Assembly: GCA_029931535.1 (NCBI GenBank)
Contig: JAQPZY010001448.1
Coordinates: forward strand, 1,426,001-1,490,000
Origin: Margaritifera margaritifera
Taxonomy: Eukaryota > Mollusca > Bivalvia > Unionida > Margaritiferidae
Reading direction: 5' to 3'
DNA length: 64,000 bases
Shown: positions 24,609 to 35,258 of the stretch, in pieces
Position numbering within the stretch: position 1 is the first letter of the stretch
How the letters are laid out: each line of letters opens with the position of its first letter
The notes under the pieces: generated by a model
Databases searched by the model: none
Seen by the model: only the letters and a program-made list of their open reading frames with translations
Told to the model about the DNA's origin: nothing
Position numbers and translations under genes: made by a program

Positions 24609-25411
24609 AAAAAAAAGATGATTTAACCTTTGTAAAGCAAAACTGAAAGTCAAGGATTACCACAAATCAAAGGTTTATAACGATTTCAAATATTTGACAC
24701 GGAAGTTTGGGGTTATAATGCCTGTAATTTTGTAAAGGATCTAGTTAAACTTGAACTACAACACTTACTGAACAAAGCATTTCTGGCAATGAGCGAGACA
24801 GACAGCTCTGAAGACAAGATGTATTTATTGTCCTTCCAAAATTCAGTAGAGTACGGATGTCATGGTCACGTCGGTATTGATGTTTGATATCAGTTTTGTC
24901 GCCACTTGTTCGGGCTAATTATACCTCCCAAAATGGGAAGTAAGTTTCTGATAGGCAAATGAGATAAGACTGTAATATTATATGAGATAAGACCGTAATA
25001 GAATATGAGATAAGACTGTAATATTATATCAGAGGAATGAAGCTGTTTTAGGAAACCATCTATCTTGTTGCTATAGTAGCTGGGCAAAATAGATGACGTT
25101 TTTTTTAGTAACAATATGTTTTGGTTAGACGAGATGTCAATAAAACCAGAAAATTACAGCTGCATTTCAGTAAACCTATCACAAATAATTTTATCAAAAA
25201 AGCATCTAAAGTGGAAGCGTTGGAATGTGTCTATGCACACAAGTCAACATACCTTAACTGTTACAGTGTTAATTATCTTTCTTTTGCTTTTTTTTTGTTT
25301 GTTTTTTTTCTTTCCTCGAGCTTATAGTAACTCTATATTTAACGAACTGATTGCAACTGTTGCAACAAGAACACTAGATATAAATAGCTTGACATTTATC
25401 CTGACTGGGAA
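24609..25411. other. Noncoding, nothing recognised
   Basis: Contains a short triplicated block (TATGAGATAAGACTGTAATA-like, 24958-25028) and a T-rich run at 25278-25315. Confidence 0.55.
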
Positions 25412-25584
25412 GCCGCGGTAGCTCAGTTGGTAGAGCGTCGGACAAGCAATCCAAGACTCGCGGGTTAGATACCTGCCAGCCTGGGTCGACTGCCTCGGCG
25501 TGTCCTTTGGAAAGGCACTTAACTCCCATTTCCTCGGCATGATATAGTCAATAATGTCTTAAAAGTGCCATTAAAACCAGCAAA
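25412..25584 (+). repeat. tRNA-derived SINE, copy 1
   Basis: A tRNA-like head with box A TAGCTCAGTTGG (25419-25430) and a degenerate box B GGTTAGATACC (25463-25473) leads into a non-tRNA body. The body has TGTCCTTTGGAAAGGCACTT and TTTCCTCGGCATGATATAG and ends in an A-rich tail. The copy at 28866-29052 shares head and body. The body resembles conserved central domains of metazoan SINE superfamilies; which one is not decided here. It is not a functional tRNA gene, since box B is altered and no acceptor stem closes. Confidence 0.85.
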
Positions 25585-25875
25585 CCTGACTGTCATAGCC
25601 CACAAAATAAACTGGAACATCGAAACAAGGAGAGCAAAGGAAACTTGTTGGATTCGCCGCCTCAGAACTCGCAAACCAGGATGATTAAATCAAGCAGAAT
25701 AGAAACCTTTGCAAATGTTTGCAACTGTTTTCTTGTTTTCTTACTCTCATCCCTAATTTTGGTAACACAGCATATTTACTCAATGGACTATAACGTACAA
25801 TAGATGTTATCCAGTACAAAACTTTAGGAAACCATATACAGGTCAGAAATACAGATGACACATCATTTTCCTAAC

Positions 25876-26509
25876 CTTGGTGCATTCGGACCACCTCAGC
25901 TATTTCTGCGAGACAAAACTATGTCAGCGAAGTAATTTGCAGAAAAATCATACATTTTGTTCGCCGGAAATTTCTTCGCAAAAAAAAAAAAGAAACTGCA
26001 CGCTATTCTGATAATCTCGGCTATTTCTACGATAGGATAGACGAGAAGTTGCAAATAAAAAAATATTTCCATGCATTCGCAAGATCTCGGTCAATCCTTA
26101 TTGTGTAAATAACCGAAGTGGTCCGAATGAAAGCTAATGGCTGTTATTTGCATACATTCGAGGTCAATCGGAACATCCTCTTCCTTTTCTTTTTCCATCA
26201 AGTCGAGAAAGTAACCGCGGATGTAATTCGCCGCCATTGAGAACTATATTCGGAACTACTTTTATTCACATGACACAGTATGGCGGCGGAAGGAGACAAA
26301 GTCACAATCGGAACATGGTCGGCTTTTTCTGTCTTAACATATGTGGTGCACTCCGCCGGAGGCGAAACACGAAACCCATCAAATTTATTTTGCATTCTAC
26401 AACGACATCCGAGGTTATTTCTCGACTTGATGGTAATGGCAGAGCGATATATCGATTGATTCGACGTATGATCCGTAGGATTACAGAGAAGTTGCGAATG
26501 ACTTGGATG
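25876..26509 (-). mobile_element. hAT-like MITE, family A, interrupted by a related element
   Basis: 25883-26501 is the reverse complement of the 9104-9428 element. Shared stretches include AGTAATTTGCAGAAAAATCA and TCGGCTATTTCTACGAT, and it ends in GTTGCGAATGA. Likely TSD copies are CTTGGTG (25876-25882) and CTTGGATG (26502-26509). A segment of 296 bases at 26164-26459 is inserted in it. Removing the insert leaves about 323 bases, close to the 325 of the intact copy. Confidence 0.8.
26164..26459. mobile_element. Nested inverted-repeat element inside the family A MITE
   Basis: Starts TCAATCGG, ends CGATTGA, and carries subterminal inverted blocks CATCAAGTCGAGAAA (left) and TTTCTCGACTTGATG (right). 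The flanks TTCGAGGT and TTCGACGT resemble an 8-base TSD, but with a one-base offset against symmetric ends. No coding capacity. Confidence 0.72.
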
Positions 26510-26737
26510 TTCTTTGTTTGATGTATTTAAAAAATAGTTCACCTTAGAACAAAATTGTAACAAAATAGTCTTCTCGCCGAATTGAAATACTTGATATGCC
26601 ACAATATAAATAGTTCTTCGCTTTTTTTCTCGATATGTTAGTAATTGATCGTCGATCTGAACATCTTTCAGCCATTTGAGTAAGAAAATGTAAACATCTG
26701 TACCGTAAGTTTAAGACTCCCTCTCTCTCTCTCTCAA

Positions 26738-26880
26738 CCCATTTAATTTTCAGAGGGTGGGGTTGGGTTTGGAGTTCTCTTTCAAACCAAGATATTTTTT
26801 GTTTACCTCAACATAAATTTTTTTCAAGTAATATAATGTATATAATTTTTTTTTATTTTCTTAAATTGTTTATTTGTTTA

Positions 26881-26960
<80 letters not shown>

Positions 26961-27081
26961 ATACACACATACAAATCAGTACAAGACTCTATTTCTCTTT
27001 TTTGGAAGCTATTTGGAGGCCACAATTGTTTTTTTTTCTCAAAAACATCTCACCCCCACCCCTCTTTTGAAAACTAAATGG
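26738..27081. mobile_element. TIR MITE, family B, copy 1 (contains (TA)n)
   Basis: The left end is CCCATTTAATTTTCAGAGGG and the right end reads inward as CCATTTAGTTTTCAAAAGAG. The interior TTTTTT..CAAGTAATATAATG is shared with the copy at 27287-27501. A (TA)n tract of about 65 bases (26886-26951) lies inside it, explaining its greater length (344 bases). Confidence 0.75.
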
Positions 27082-27286
27082 TTGGTCCCTAAAAAATTAG
27101 TGCAGATTGCTGAGTAACACACAGAGAAATGCCTCAGTTTTCATGGGTAAAGCAATAAAAAAAGAACAATAACTGTTTGGATGTTGGAGTTCTTCAACAC
27201 CATTGAGAACATTATTGTTAGAGTCACAATAATGTAACACAGCAATTTGACTAGATCTGCCACCATGGTTTACATTTTGTGCAGAT

Positions 27287-27501
27287 CCATTTAATTTTCG
27301 GGGTGAGGGGCTGGGATTTTCTTTCGAGTCGATAATTTTTTTATTCTTCTACCTCTATGATAATTTTTTTTTCAACTTATATAATGGATATAATAGTTTT
27401 TTCTCGCTATAAATCAGAGCGAGAATATTTTTTCCAACTACCTGAGAGCCGGAATTTTTTGTTATCTCAACAACCCCCCACCCACCTCGAAAATTAAATG
27501 G
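27287..27501. mobile_element. TIR MITE, family B, copy 2
   Basis: A 215-base copy with left end CCATTTAATTTTCGGGGTG and right end reading inward as CCATTTAATTTTCGAGGTGG. It is T/A-rich inside and lacks the TA expansion. No clear TSD. Confidence 0.78.
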
Positions 27502-28186
27502 TCCGCTCCCTTATTTTCAAGTTTTCTGTAACAATGTGAAGCAATAGGAACAATCTTGTGCAAGCGTGGTATCCTTGACTCTGTGAACTGCCAAGTGTGT
27601 AGAAAAACAAGTTCGATATTGATGTGACTGTCGGTTCTAAACACACGAATGACTGACATTAGGGTTCGGTTTTTCTTAGTTAATGAAAGGTTTGCTAGTG
27701 AACATTAAAGACAATAAAAACAACTTAGACATAGCAAGGGTCAAGCGAAATATTTTGCGGTCGATGTGTGTTTGATTTAATGTAGATCAAACAGAATTTA
27801 TTATCAACCTTAATTTGTGCATCACATGCCCATATGAAAAAAGGTCAGTGGATGATTCCATGCACGAATTACACGTGCACAATAATCAATCATGATTGAG
27901 GATGCAACAATCTCCTGGGTTCTATTTACGTTAAAATATCCCACGAGTAAGACCACACCAGCTTCAGAAATGTTTAAAACCAGAAAGAAAAAAAAATGAT
28001 GATTGTATATAATAGATTAATATTACAGAGAGAGAGAGAGAGAGAGAGATAGTTGAAAAAAGTATTTATGTTCCTTGTGAAGCGTTATCAGCATTATATT
28101 GGTTTTCGTCATATAGATCCTCAAACCTATCAATCTACTGTCTGAGAAGATTGGGTCCAATGTTTGCCTCAAGAAATAGGGTATCT
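27502..28186. other. Noncoding with short (GA)n
   Basis: Single-copy sequence, with (GA)n at 28028-28049. Confidence 0.5.
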
Positions 28187-28632
28187 GGGATCATTTGCTA
28201 TGATATAATTTATTACTTGGGATCATTTGATGTGATACAACTGATTACTTGTGATCATTTAATGAGATACAACTGATTACTTTTGATCATTTGATGAGAT
28301 ACAACTGATTACTTGGGATCATCTCGTGTGATACAACTGATTGCAAAGGATCATTTGATCAGATAAAACTGATTACTTTGGGTCATTTTATGAGATACAA
28401 CTGATTACTTGGGATCATTTGGTACGATACAACTGATTACTTGGGATCATTTTATGAGATACAACTGATTACTTGGGACCATTTGATACGGTACAACTGA
28501 TTACTTGGGATCATTTCATGAGATACAACTGATTACTTGGGATCATTTGGTACGATACAACTGATTACTTGGGATCATTTGATGAAATACAACTGATTAC
28601 TTGGGATCATTTGATACAGTTAAAGTGATTAC
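28187..28632. repeat. 32-bp minisatellite, ~14 units
   Basis: Units share GATACAACTGATTACTTGGG followed by ATCATTTGATGA with scattered substitutions (for example TTTTGAT, CAAAGGATC variants). Confidence 0.95.
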
Positions 28633-28865
28633 TGAGAGATATGTGTTTGATGTTTCGTCGTTATGGTAACTGTTGTTTAAATCAAATTATCAGCTTCAAA
28701 ACATTTAATTAATATTGCATTTATGTGTAATTTTAGGCCCATTTTTTGACAACTTTGCCACTAATTTTTAAATCCAACATTGCTGTTTCTAAACACTATG
28801 TTTGCAACAGTGGCATATTGGAAATCTTCAAAATGTACTACTGTATGCAAATGCAAATAGGGGGA

Positions 28866-29052
28866 GCCGCGGTTGCTCAGTTGGTAGAGTGTCATACTGG
28901 TAATCCTAGGTCGCGGGTTTGATACCCGCCAAGGTCAGCCGGGTCGGCTCCTCGTTATGTCCTTAGGAAACTCACTTGGCTCCAGTTTCCTCGGCATGAT
29001 ATAGCTAATAATATGTTAAAAGTGTCCTAAAAACCTACAAAAACAAAAAAAA
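28866..29052 (+). repeat. tRNA-derived SINE, copy 2
   Basis: Same family and orientation as 25412-25584. Box A-like TTGCTCAGTTGG is at 28873-28884 and box B GGTTTGATACC at 28916-28926. The body contains GTTTCCTCGGCATGATATAG and ends in an A-rich tail. Confidence 0.88.
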
Positions 29053-30383
29053 ATCAAAGAGCCTAGTAAAGTGACTCGAATTAAATGGTTTCTCCTAGAT
29101 TTCATTGGCTTACGTTTTATCTGGTGTATTATAATTATGCACGTTCTCGTATAAATAACGTCCCATTTTAACGCTGCGAAAATGGACATGATTTTTAAAA
29201 TACATCCATTTGTCCCAAAGAAGTGATAAACAAATTACACGTGTTAAAGGCACCACAGAACACTGACTCATATGTATATTTGTAATCCGGATACAAACTT
29301 TTGCACACAGCCTTAGACATATCCACAAAACAGATATATACATTTACATAAAAGGTGGCGAATACGAATATCGACTCTGAAAACCGTTACCTACCTTACA
29401 CCAAAACTTTACGCAACGCGTAACAATAGGGAAGGTTACTAACTATTCTTGCAATACCTTGCTGTGCCCTGATACTATATTTAGAATAGTATCTGAGCTG
29501 TATTGCATTGCTTTCAATATGACACAAGCTGTGTATAATGATAAATGCGTTTACAACTCTATGTATGTACTTGACTTCTTTATGTTTATACATTTACTTA
29601 ATTTCTAACAAACTTTACCAACGCTGGACTTTGGTCCGATTTTTGTTTCCCCTTAGAATTTAGTATGAAATTTAATCTGTATCTACTGCTTCAGATAGTA
29701 AAGAAAAACGAATTTGTAATCTCCGATAAACATTTACTCTGGGTATAAGTCAACATAAAGCGGCCAAAATTAGAAGCCCTCGGTATACACGGTTGTAGTT
29801 CAGGTGGTGTGCGCGTGTTCTTGTTTAAAACAAAAGTAACGACACATTTACCCCATTTTTAAATAGTATGCTTATTCATTATATATCTATTATCGCTGAA
29901 TCAAAATCAGAATATAGTTTGTAGATTTCCTTCTCGTAAATATAGGTAAAATCCCAGAGACAAAAGACCACCCAAAACGTGAGATGACAAAACTGATTGC
30001 TCACTGAGATACCAGGTGACCCAATGCAAAAAACTGTACATCCTCCGCATTTTTAATACATCAACAAAGCAACAAAAGATGGACCCCAAACTACTTTATT
30101 GAAAATCGAAACTGAATCTGATTTACTACCTGACTGTTAATAAACTTGCGACACTTTTCTTTTCAGCAGCCACGCTGCTTAGGACACTGATAAGGATTGA
30201 GTCTTTCTTATAAATAAACATTAAAATAAATCAATACAGTATGTTTTTCTCATTATGACCCAACGATCATAATGTAGGATGCCATGAGTAAAGACTACGG
30301 TATTCTCATATCCATTTGTCCATATTAAAAAAGGAGAATTCACTTTATAATTGTTTTAAAAGGGCTCTTTTTGACTCTGAACT
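29053..30383. other. Single-copy noncoding DNA
   Basis: No repeats or gene-like frames recognised in about 1.3 kb. Confidence 0.55.
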
Positions 30384-30604
30384 TACCGTATATACTCACT
30401 TGTAATCTAGGTCCAAATGCAAACAACATATACTCTGATCTCCCGTCGCATAATGCGCCGGCAGATCAGGGTCTATGTTGTTTGTTCAACTGATTAGTCC
30501 TTACAAACTGCATAGACCCAGATCTGCCGGTGCATTATGCGACGGCAGATCTGGGTCTATGCAGTTTGCAGTTGGTATCAGATTATACGCGTGTATATAC
30601 GGTA
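30384..30604. mobile_element. Twin-hairpin MITE, copy 2
   Basis: A 221-base relative of 13596-13809 with ends TACCGTATATACTC and GTATATACGGTA. Both internal hairpins are present: AAACAACATA paired with TATGTTGTTT, and CTGCATAGACCCAGATCTGC paired with GCAGATCTGGGTCTATGCAG. The second stem is a perfect 20-bp match here. Confidence 0.9.
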
Positions 30605-30844
30605 ACTACCATTTAGGTAAATTATAATTGAAATATAAAGTAGCATGGATGCTATAAATCAGTTCTTCAGGAAGATGATCACATTGCTCTACAGCACATT
30701 AACATCCTAATCCTAAATCTACGGTCTTTCTTGCTATTGATTTATAATGGGAAGTCTAGAAATGTTGTGACGACCTCGGTCTTATGATTTCAAGAAAGAC
30801 AATGATGGTAATTTGGTACTACCAGGAAATCACTGTCATATCTG

Positions 30845-30845
<1 letters not shown>

Positions 30846-30898
<53 letters not shown>

Positions 30899-30929
30899 CT
30901 CTCTCTCTCTCTATCTATATATATATATA
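30846..30929. repeat. (CA)n-(CT)n-(TA)n compound microsatellite
   Basis: Graded compound tract directly abutting the start of the 2-kb minisatellite. Confidence 0.97.
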
Positions 30930-30934
30930 GTGTA

Positions 30935-32982
30935 AAAAGTGTACTGAATGCATGTACATGGTATGACTAGCAACTGCAAAGTGTACTGAATATATGTTCA
31001 CGGTATGACTTTAGTTACTACAAAGTGTACTGAATACAAATGCATGCACACGGTATGACTCAGTCTAGCAACTACAAAGTGTACTGAATGCATGTGCACG
31101 GTATGACTCTAGTTGCTACAAAGTGTACTAAATAAAAATGCATGTACACGGTATGACTCTGGCAACTACAAAGTGTACGGAATGCATATACATGATATGA
31201 CTCTAGCAACTACAAAGTGTACGGAATGCATGTACATGGTATGACTAGCAACTACAAAGTGTACGGAATGCATATACACGGTATGATTCTGGCAACTACA
31301 AAGTGTACTGAATACAAATGCATGTACATGGTATGACTCTAGCAACTACAAAGTGTACGGAATGCATGTACATGGTATGACTCTAGCAACTACAAAGTGT
31401 ACGGAATACAAATGCATGTACATGGTATGACTCTAGCAACTACAAAGTGTACGGAATGCATGTAAATGGTATGACTCGGGCAACTACAAAGTGTACGGAA
31501 TGCATGTACACGGTATGTCTCTGGCAACTATAAAGTTTACTGAATACAAATGCATGTACATGGTATGACTCTAGCAACTACAAAGTGCACTGAATACAAA
31601 TGCATGTACATGGTATGACTCTAGCAACTACAAAGTGTACGGAATGCATGTAAATGGTATGACTCGGGCAACTACAAAGTGTACGGAATGCATGTACACG
31701 GTATGTCTCTGGCAACTATAAAGTTTACTGAATACAAATGCATGTACATGGTATGACTCTAGCAACTACAAAGTGTACTGAATACAGATGCATGTACATG
31801 GTATGACTCTAGCAGCTACAAAGTGTACTGAATACAAATGCATGTACATGGTATGACTCTAGCAACTACAAAGTGTACAGAATACATGTACATGGTATGA
31901 CTCTAGCAACTATAAAGTGTACTGTATACAAATGTATGTACATGGTATGACTCTAGCAACTATAAAGTGTACTGAATACAAATGCATGTACATGGTATGA
32001 CTCTAGCAACTACAAAGTGTACGGAATACATGTACATGGTATGACTCTAGAAACTATAAAGTGTACTGAATACAAATGCATGTACATGGTATGACTCTAG
32101 CAGCTACAAAGTGTACTGAATACAAATGCATGTACATGGTATGACTCTAGCAACTACAAAGTGTACAGAATACATGTACATGGTATGACTCTAGCAACTA
32201 TAAAGTGTACTGTATACAAATGTATGTACATGGTATGACTCTAGCAACTATAAAGTGTACTGAATACAAATGCATGTACATGGTATGACTCTAGCAACTA
32301 CAAAGTGTACGGAATACATGTACATCGTATGACTCTAGAAACTACAAAGTGTACTGAATACAAATTCATGTACATCGTATGACTCTAGAAACTATAAAGT
32401 GTACTGAATACAAATGCATGTACATGGTATTACTCTAGCAACTACGTAGTGTACGGAATACATGTACATCGTTATAACTCTAGTGACTATAAAGTGTACT
32501 GAATACAAATGCATGTACATCGTATGACTCTAGCAACTATAAAGTGTACTGAATACAAATGCATGTACATGGTATGACTCTAGCAACTACAAAGTGTACG
32601 GAATACATGTACATCGTTATAACTCTAGTGACTATAAAGTGTACTGAATACAAATGCATGTACATCGTATGACTCTAGCAACTATAAAGTGTACTGAATA
32701 CAAATGCATGTACATGGTATTACTCTAGCAACTACAAAGTGTACGGAATACATGTACATCGTTATAACTCTAGTGACTATAAAGTGTACTGAATACAAAT
32801 GCATGTACATCGTTATAACTCTAGTGACTATAAAGTGTACTGAATACAAATGCATGTACATGGTATGACTCTAGCAACTACAAAGTGTACGGAATACAAA
32901 TGCATGTACATCGTTATAACTCTAGTGACTATAAAGTGTACTGAATACAAATGCATGTATATGGTATTACTCTAGCAACTAT
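30935..32982. repeat. ~2-kb minisatellite with long and short units
   Basis: Units of about 42-51 bases contain GACTCTAGCAACTACAAAGT, GTACTGAATAC, an optional AAATGC segment, and ATGTACATGGTAT. Long (AATACAAATGCATG) and short (AATGCATG) forms alternate. Larger duplications are visible, for example a ~180-base block repeated at about 31451 and 31630, and a ~290-base block repeated at about 31805 and 32095. Confidence 0.95.
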
Positions 32983-33634
32983 GGTGGCGCTCTACAGATA
33001 GTATGTACTTCTGAGAGATGACATGTGTAAGATGAAGTTGTTTGCATTTGCAACATGCATAATGAAGAGAATGTTGGCATACCTCTATGCCACTCTCATG
33101 TACTGTGGCTGAAATTTCTTTACATATTGTACTTCTGGAAATTGTACATGATCTAAGCACACATCTGACCAAAATGGCCGCTCCCACGTGCTCGAAAAAT
33201 CAGCCTGAATTAGTTCAAAGTACACTAACTTAAGCAGTTATGAAAATAGGGAAAACGAATTTTGCCAGAGTAGGCAATACCAGCTTCTAAAAGTGCAATG
33301 AATGAATTACAAAATACATAAAAAGTAAAAAAAGTTATCGGCTAGTTTTTTTACAATTTATCTTTGAAGTACAGGAAGTGAAAATGACCAAACGAAGCTA
33401 GCAGTTTCTTGATAAGAGCACATCTGAAGTAAGGCCAAGTTGTATACTCTATAACCCAAATTACACCCATCAATCATACACCAAAATGAAGGGAATTAAT
33501 AGTTCTTTTAACAATTCCTAAGATAGACAAGGTCTTTTTTTTAAATAGCCATGATATCCAGTGAGGAAAGCCTGGGAAATTCTTTTTCTTTGAAGATCTA
33601 ACCTATGCAAAATACGAAACTGTAGAGCGCCACC
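32983..33634. mobile_element. TIR element inserted in the minisatellite
   Basis: A 652-base insertion with perfect 15-base inverted termini, GGTGGCGCTCTACAG at the left and CTGTAGAGCGCCACC at the right. TAT flanks both sides (32980-32982 and 33635-33637). It splits one minisatellite unit, GCAACTAT | AAAG, so the pre-insertion sequence can be read from neighbouring units and supports a 3-base TSD. No recognised transposase; superfamily undecided. Confidence 0.87.
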
Positions 33635-33680
33635 TATAAAGTATACTGAATACAAATGCATTTACATGGTATGATTGTAG
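33635..33680. repeat. Displaced last unit of the minisatellite
   Basis: TATAAAGTATACTGAATACA followed by AATGCATTTACATGGTATGA continues the array beyond the inserted element. Confidence 0.9.
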
Positions 33681-34755
33681 ACGCTACTTTCAGTACAAAA
33701 TACTATAAAGTGAAAGACAAAGACACTGAAAAGGTGCAATATAAAATCTGAAGATTTTCGTTAAAATATATTATGATATTGATCTAATTAAATTGCCTTT
33801 GTACTTTGCCGTTAGTATCAATCTCGACCCTCATGCAATCTGTACAAGAATTGTACATCACAATATCCGTTCGTATATGTGGCTACATATAATGCAGAGA
33901 GCGTTACAAACGTCTATTTATAACATGGAACTCTGATCAGTGATGGGCGAATGCAAAGGACCTCCGCATCGCATATCAAGATGGTTCTCTTTTGATGTCC
34001 AAGTTATAATGCATAATCTGTTAACATATTATTGATCCTGGGCAATCAACTTACGTGATTGTCCCAGGTGTGGGAAATCGGCTATCCCGTAACAGCTACA
34101 ACCTATGATCCTTTATTTAACTTAGATGTAATGCACCCTAAATAAGCTTCCTTCAAAAGCTTATCGTCGGCTTAAAGAGTTGGTATGCAAAAGGTGAGAG
34201 GTCCATTTATAAGCCGGTATAAATATTTTAGAGCGATCTTTTTTTATAAGTGCTCAAAGCATGTTTATATATTGGGCGGTTACGAAAAGCACGTATTAAC
34301 TTTAGTCAACAAGCCAAACAGCCATGAAAGTACAGCCAAGACCTTCGGAGAAAAAAAAATACAGACTTGGATACTATATCACATGTGCCTCAGTAGAGCC
34401 AATGAATTTAATGCTGGAGTAAACATCAAAGAAAATAATTACCTTTATTAAATTTGCTGTTACTGCATTAAAACAGAATCAAATGAATAGTAACGTCTAT
34501 AAAGATTTTCTCATAAACTTAAATAAAAATTATTGCAAATATGGAAACCATTATGTATAAATAATAAAATATGGCTACTGTCCTGACGAAAAGCCATGTG
34601 CCATAATGTTTAAATGGCAATCAATGAATGATAGCAGAAACACTGAAGTTGTTTCTTTGTATTCTCCAAATAAAGTGCTTTCGGATAGGGGTTTATTATG
34701 ATTATGATGGGGAAATGGGGAATTAACCAATATGGAAAAGAGCCAAAAGCGTGGA

Positions 34756-34760
<5 letters not shown>
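33681..34760. other. Single-copy noncoding DNA
   Basis: No repeats, gene-like frames or RNA genes recognised. Confidence 0.55.
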
Positions 34761-34830
<70 letters not shown>

Positions 34831-34961
34831 TAAATAATATTATCATACAGGTTAGAGAATTTTAATTCGTACTCTAAGGAGATTCGAACCCGGATCCGCG
34901 GGTTACTGCACCCATCGCCTTGCCTGTAAGCACCAACACCTATACCATCTTGACCATGCAA
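34761..34961 (-). repeat. tRNA-like SINE with (TA)n tail, minus copy
   Basis: Read on the minus strand: box A-like TGGTCAAGATGG (34945-34956), box B GGTTCGAATC (34881-34890), a short body ending AATATTATTTATTCA, and a (TA)n tail at 34761-34827. It is the reverse complement of the copy at 35065-35256. Confidence 0.83.
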
Positions 34962-35064
34962 TCACCAAAAAATGATCCTACAAAGTTGGTGGTATAGCCA
35001 TTCGTGCGAAACAGACATACCCGCATGTCGACTCAGTAATTAATTCTCATCAAAGTACATGTGT

Positions 35065-35195
35065 GTGCATGGTCCAGATGGTATAGGTGTTGGTGCTTAC
35101 AGGCAAGGTGATGAGTACCGTAACCCGCGGATCCGGGTTCGAATCTCCGTAGAGTACGAACTAAAATTCTCTAACCTGTATGATAATATTATTTA

Positions 35196-35256
<61 letters not shown>
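35065..35256 (+). repeat. tRNA-like SINE with (TA)n tail, plus copy
   Basis: Box A-like TGGTCCAGATGG (35070-35081), box B GGTTCGAATC (35136-35145), the body, then (TA)n from about 35200. Together with the minus copy it forms a head-to-head pair separated by about 100 bases. It differs from the SINE at 25412 and 28866. Confidence 0.83.

Positions 35257-35258
<2 letters not shown>

Noticed and set aside
25412..25484. Functional tRNA gene
   Set aside because: Box B is altered, no acceptor stem pairs, and the sequence continues into a SINE body shared with 28866-29052.
28187..28632. Regular 32-bp repeats as a CRISPR array
   Set aside because: Units are contiguous with no unique spacers, and the setting is clearly an animal genome. 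The same reasoning applies to all other arrays here.
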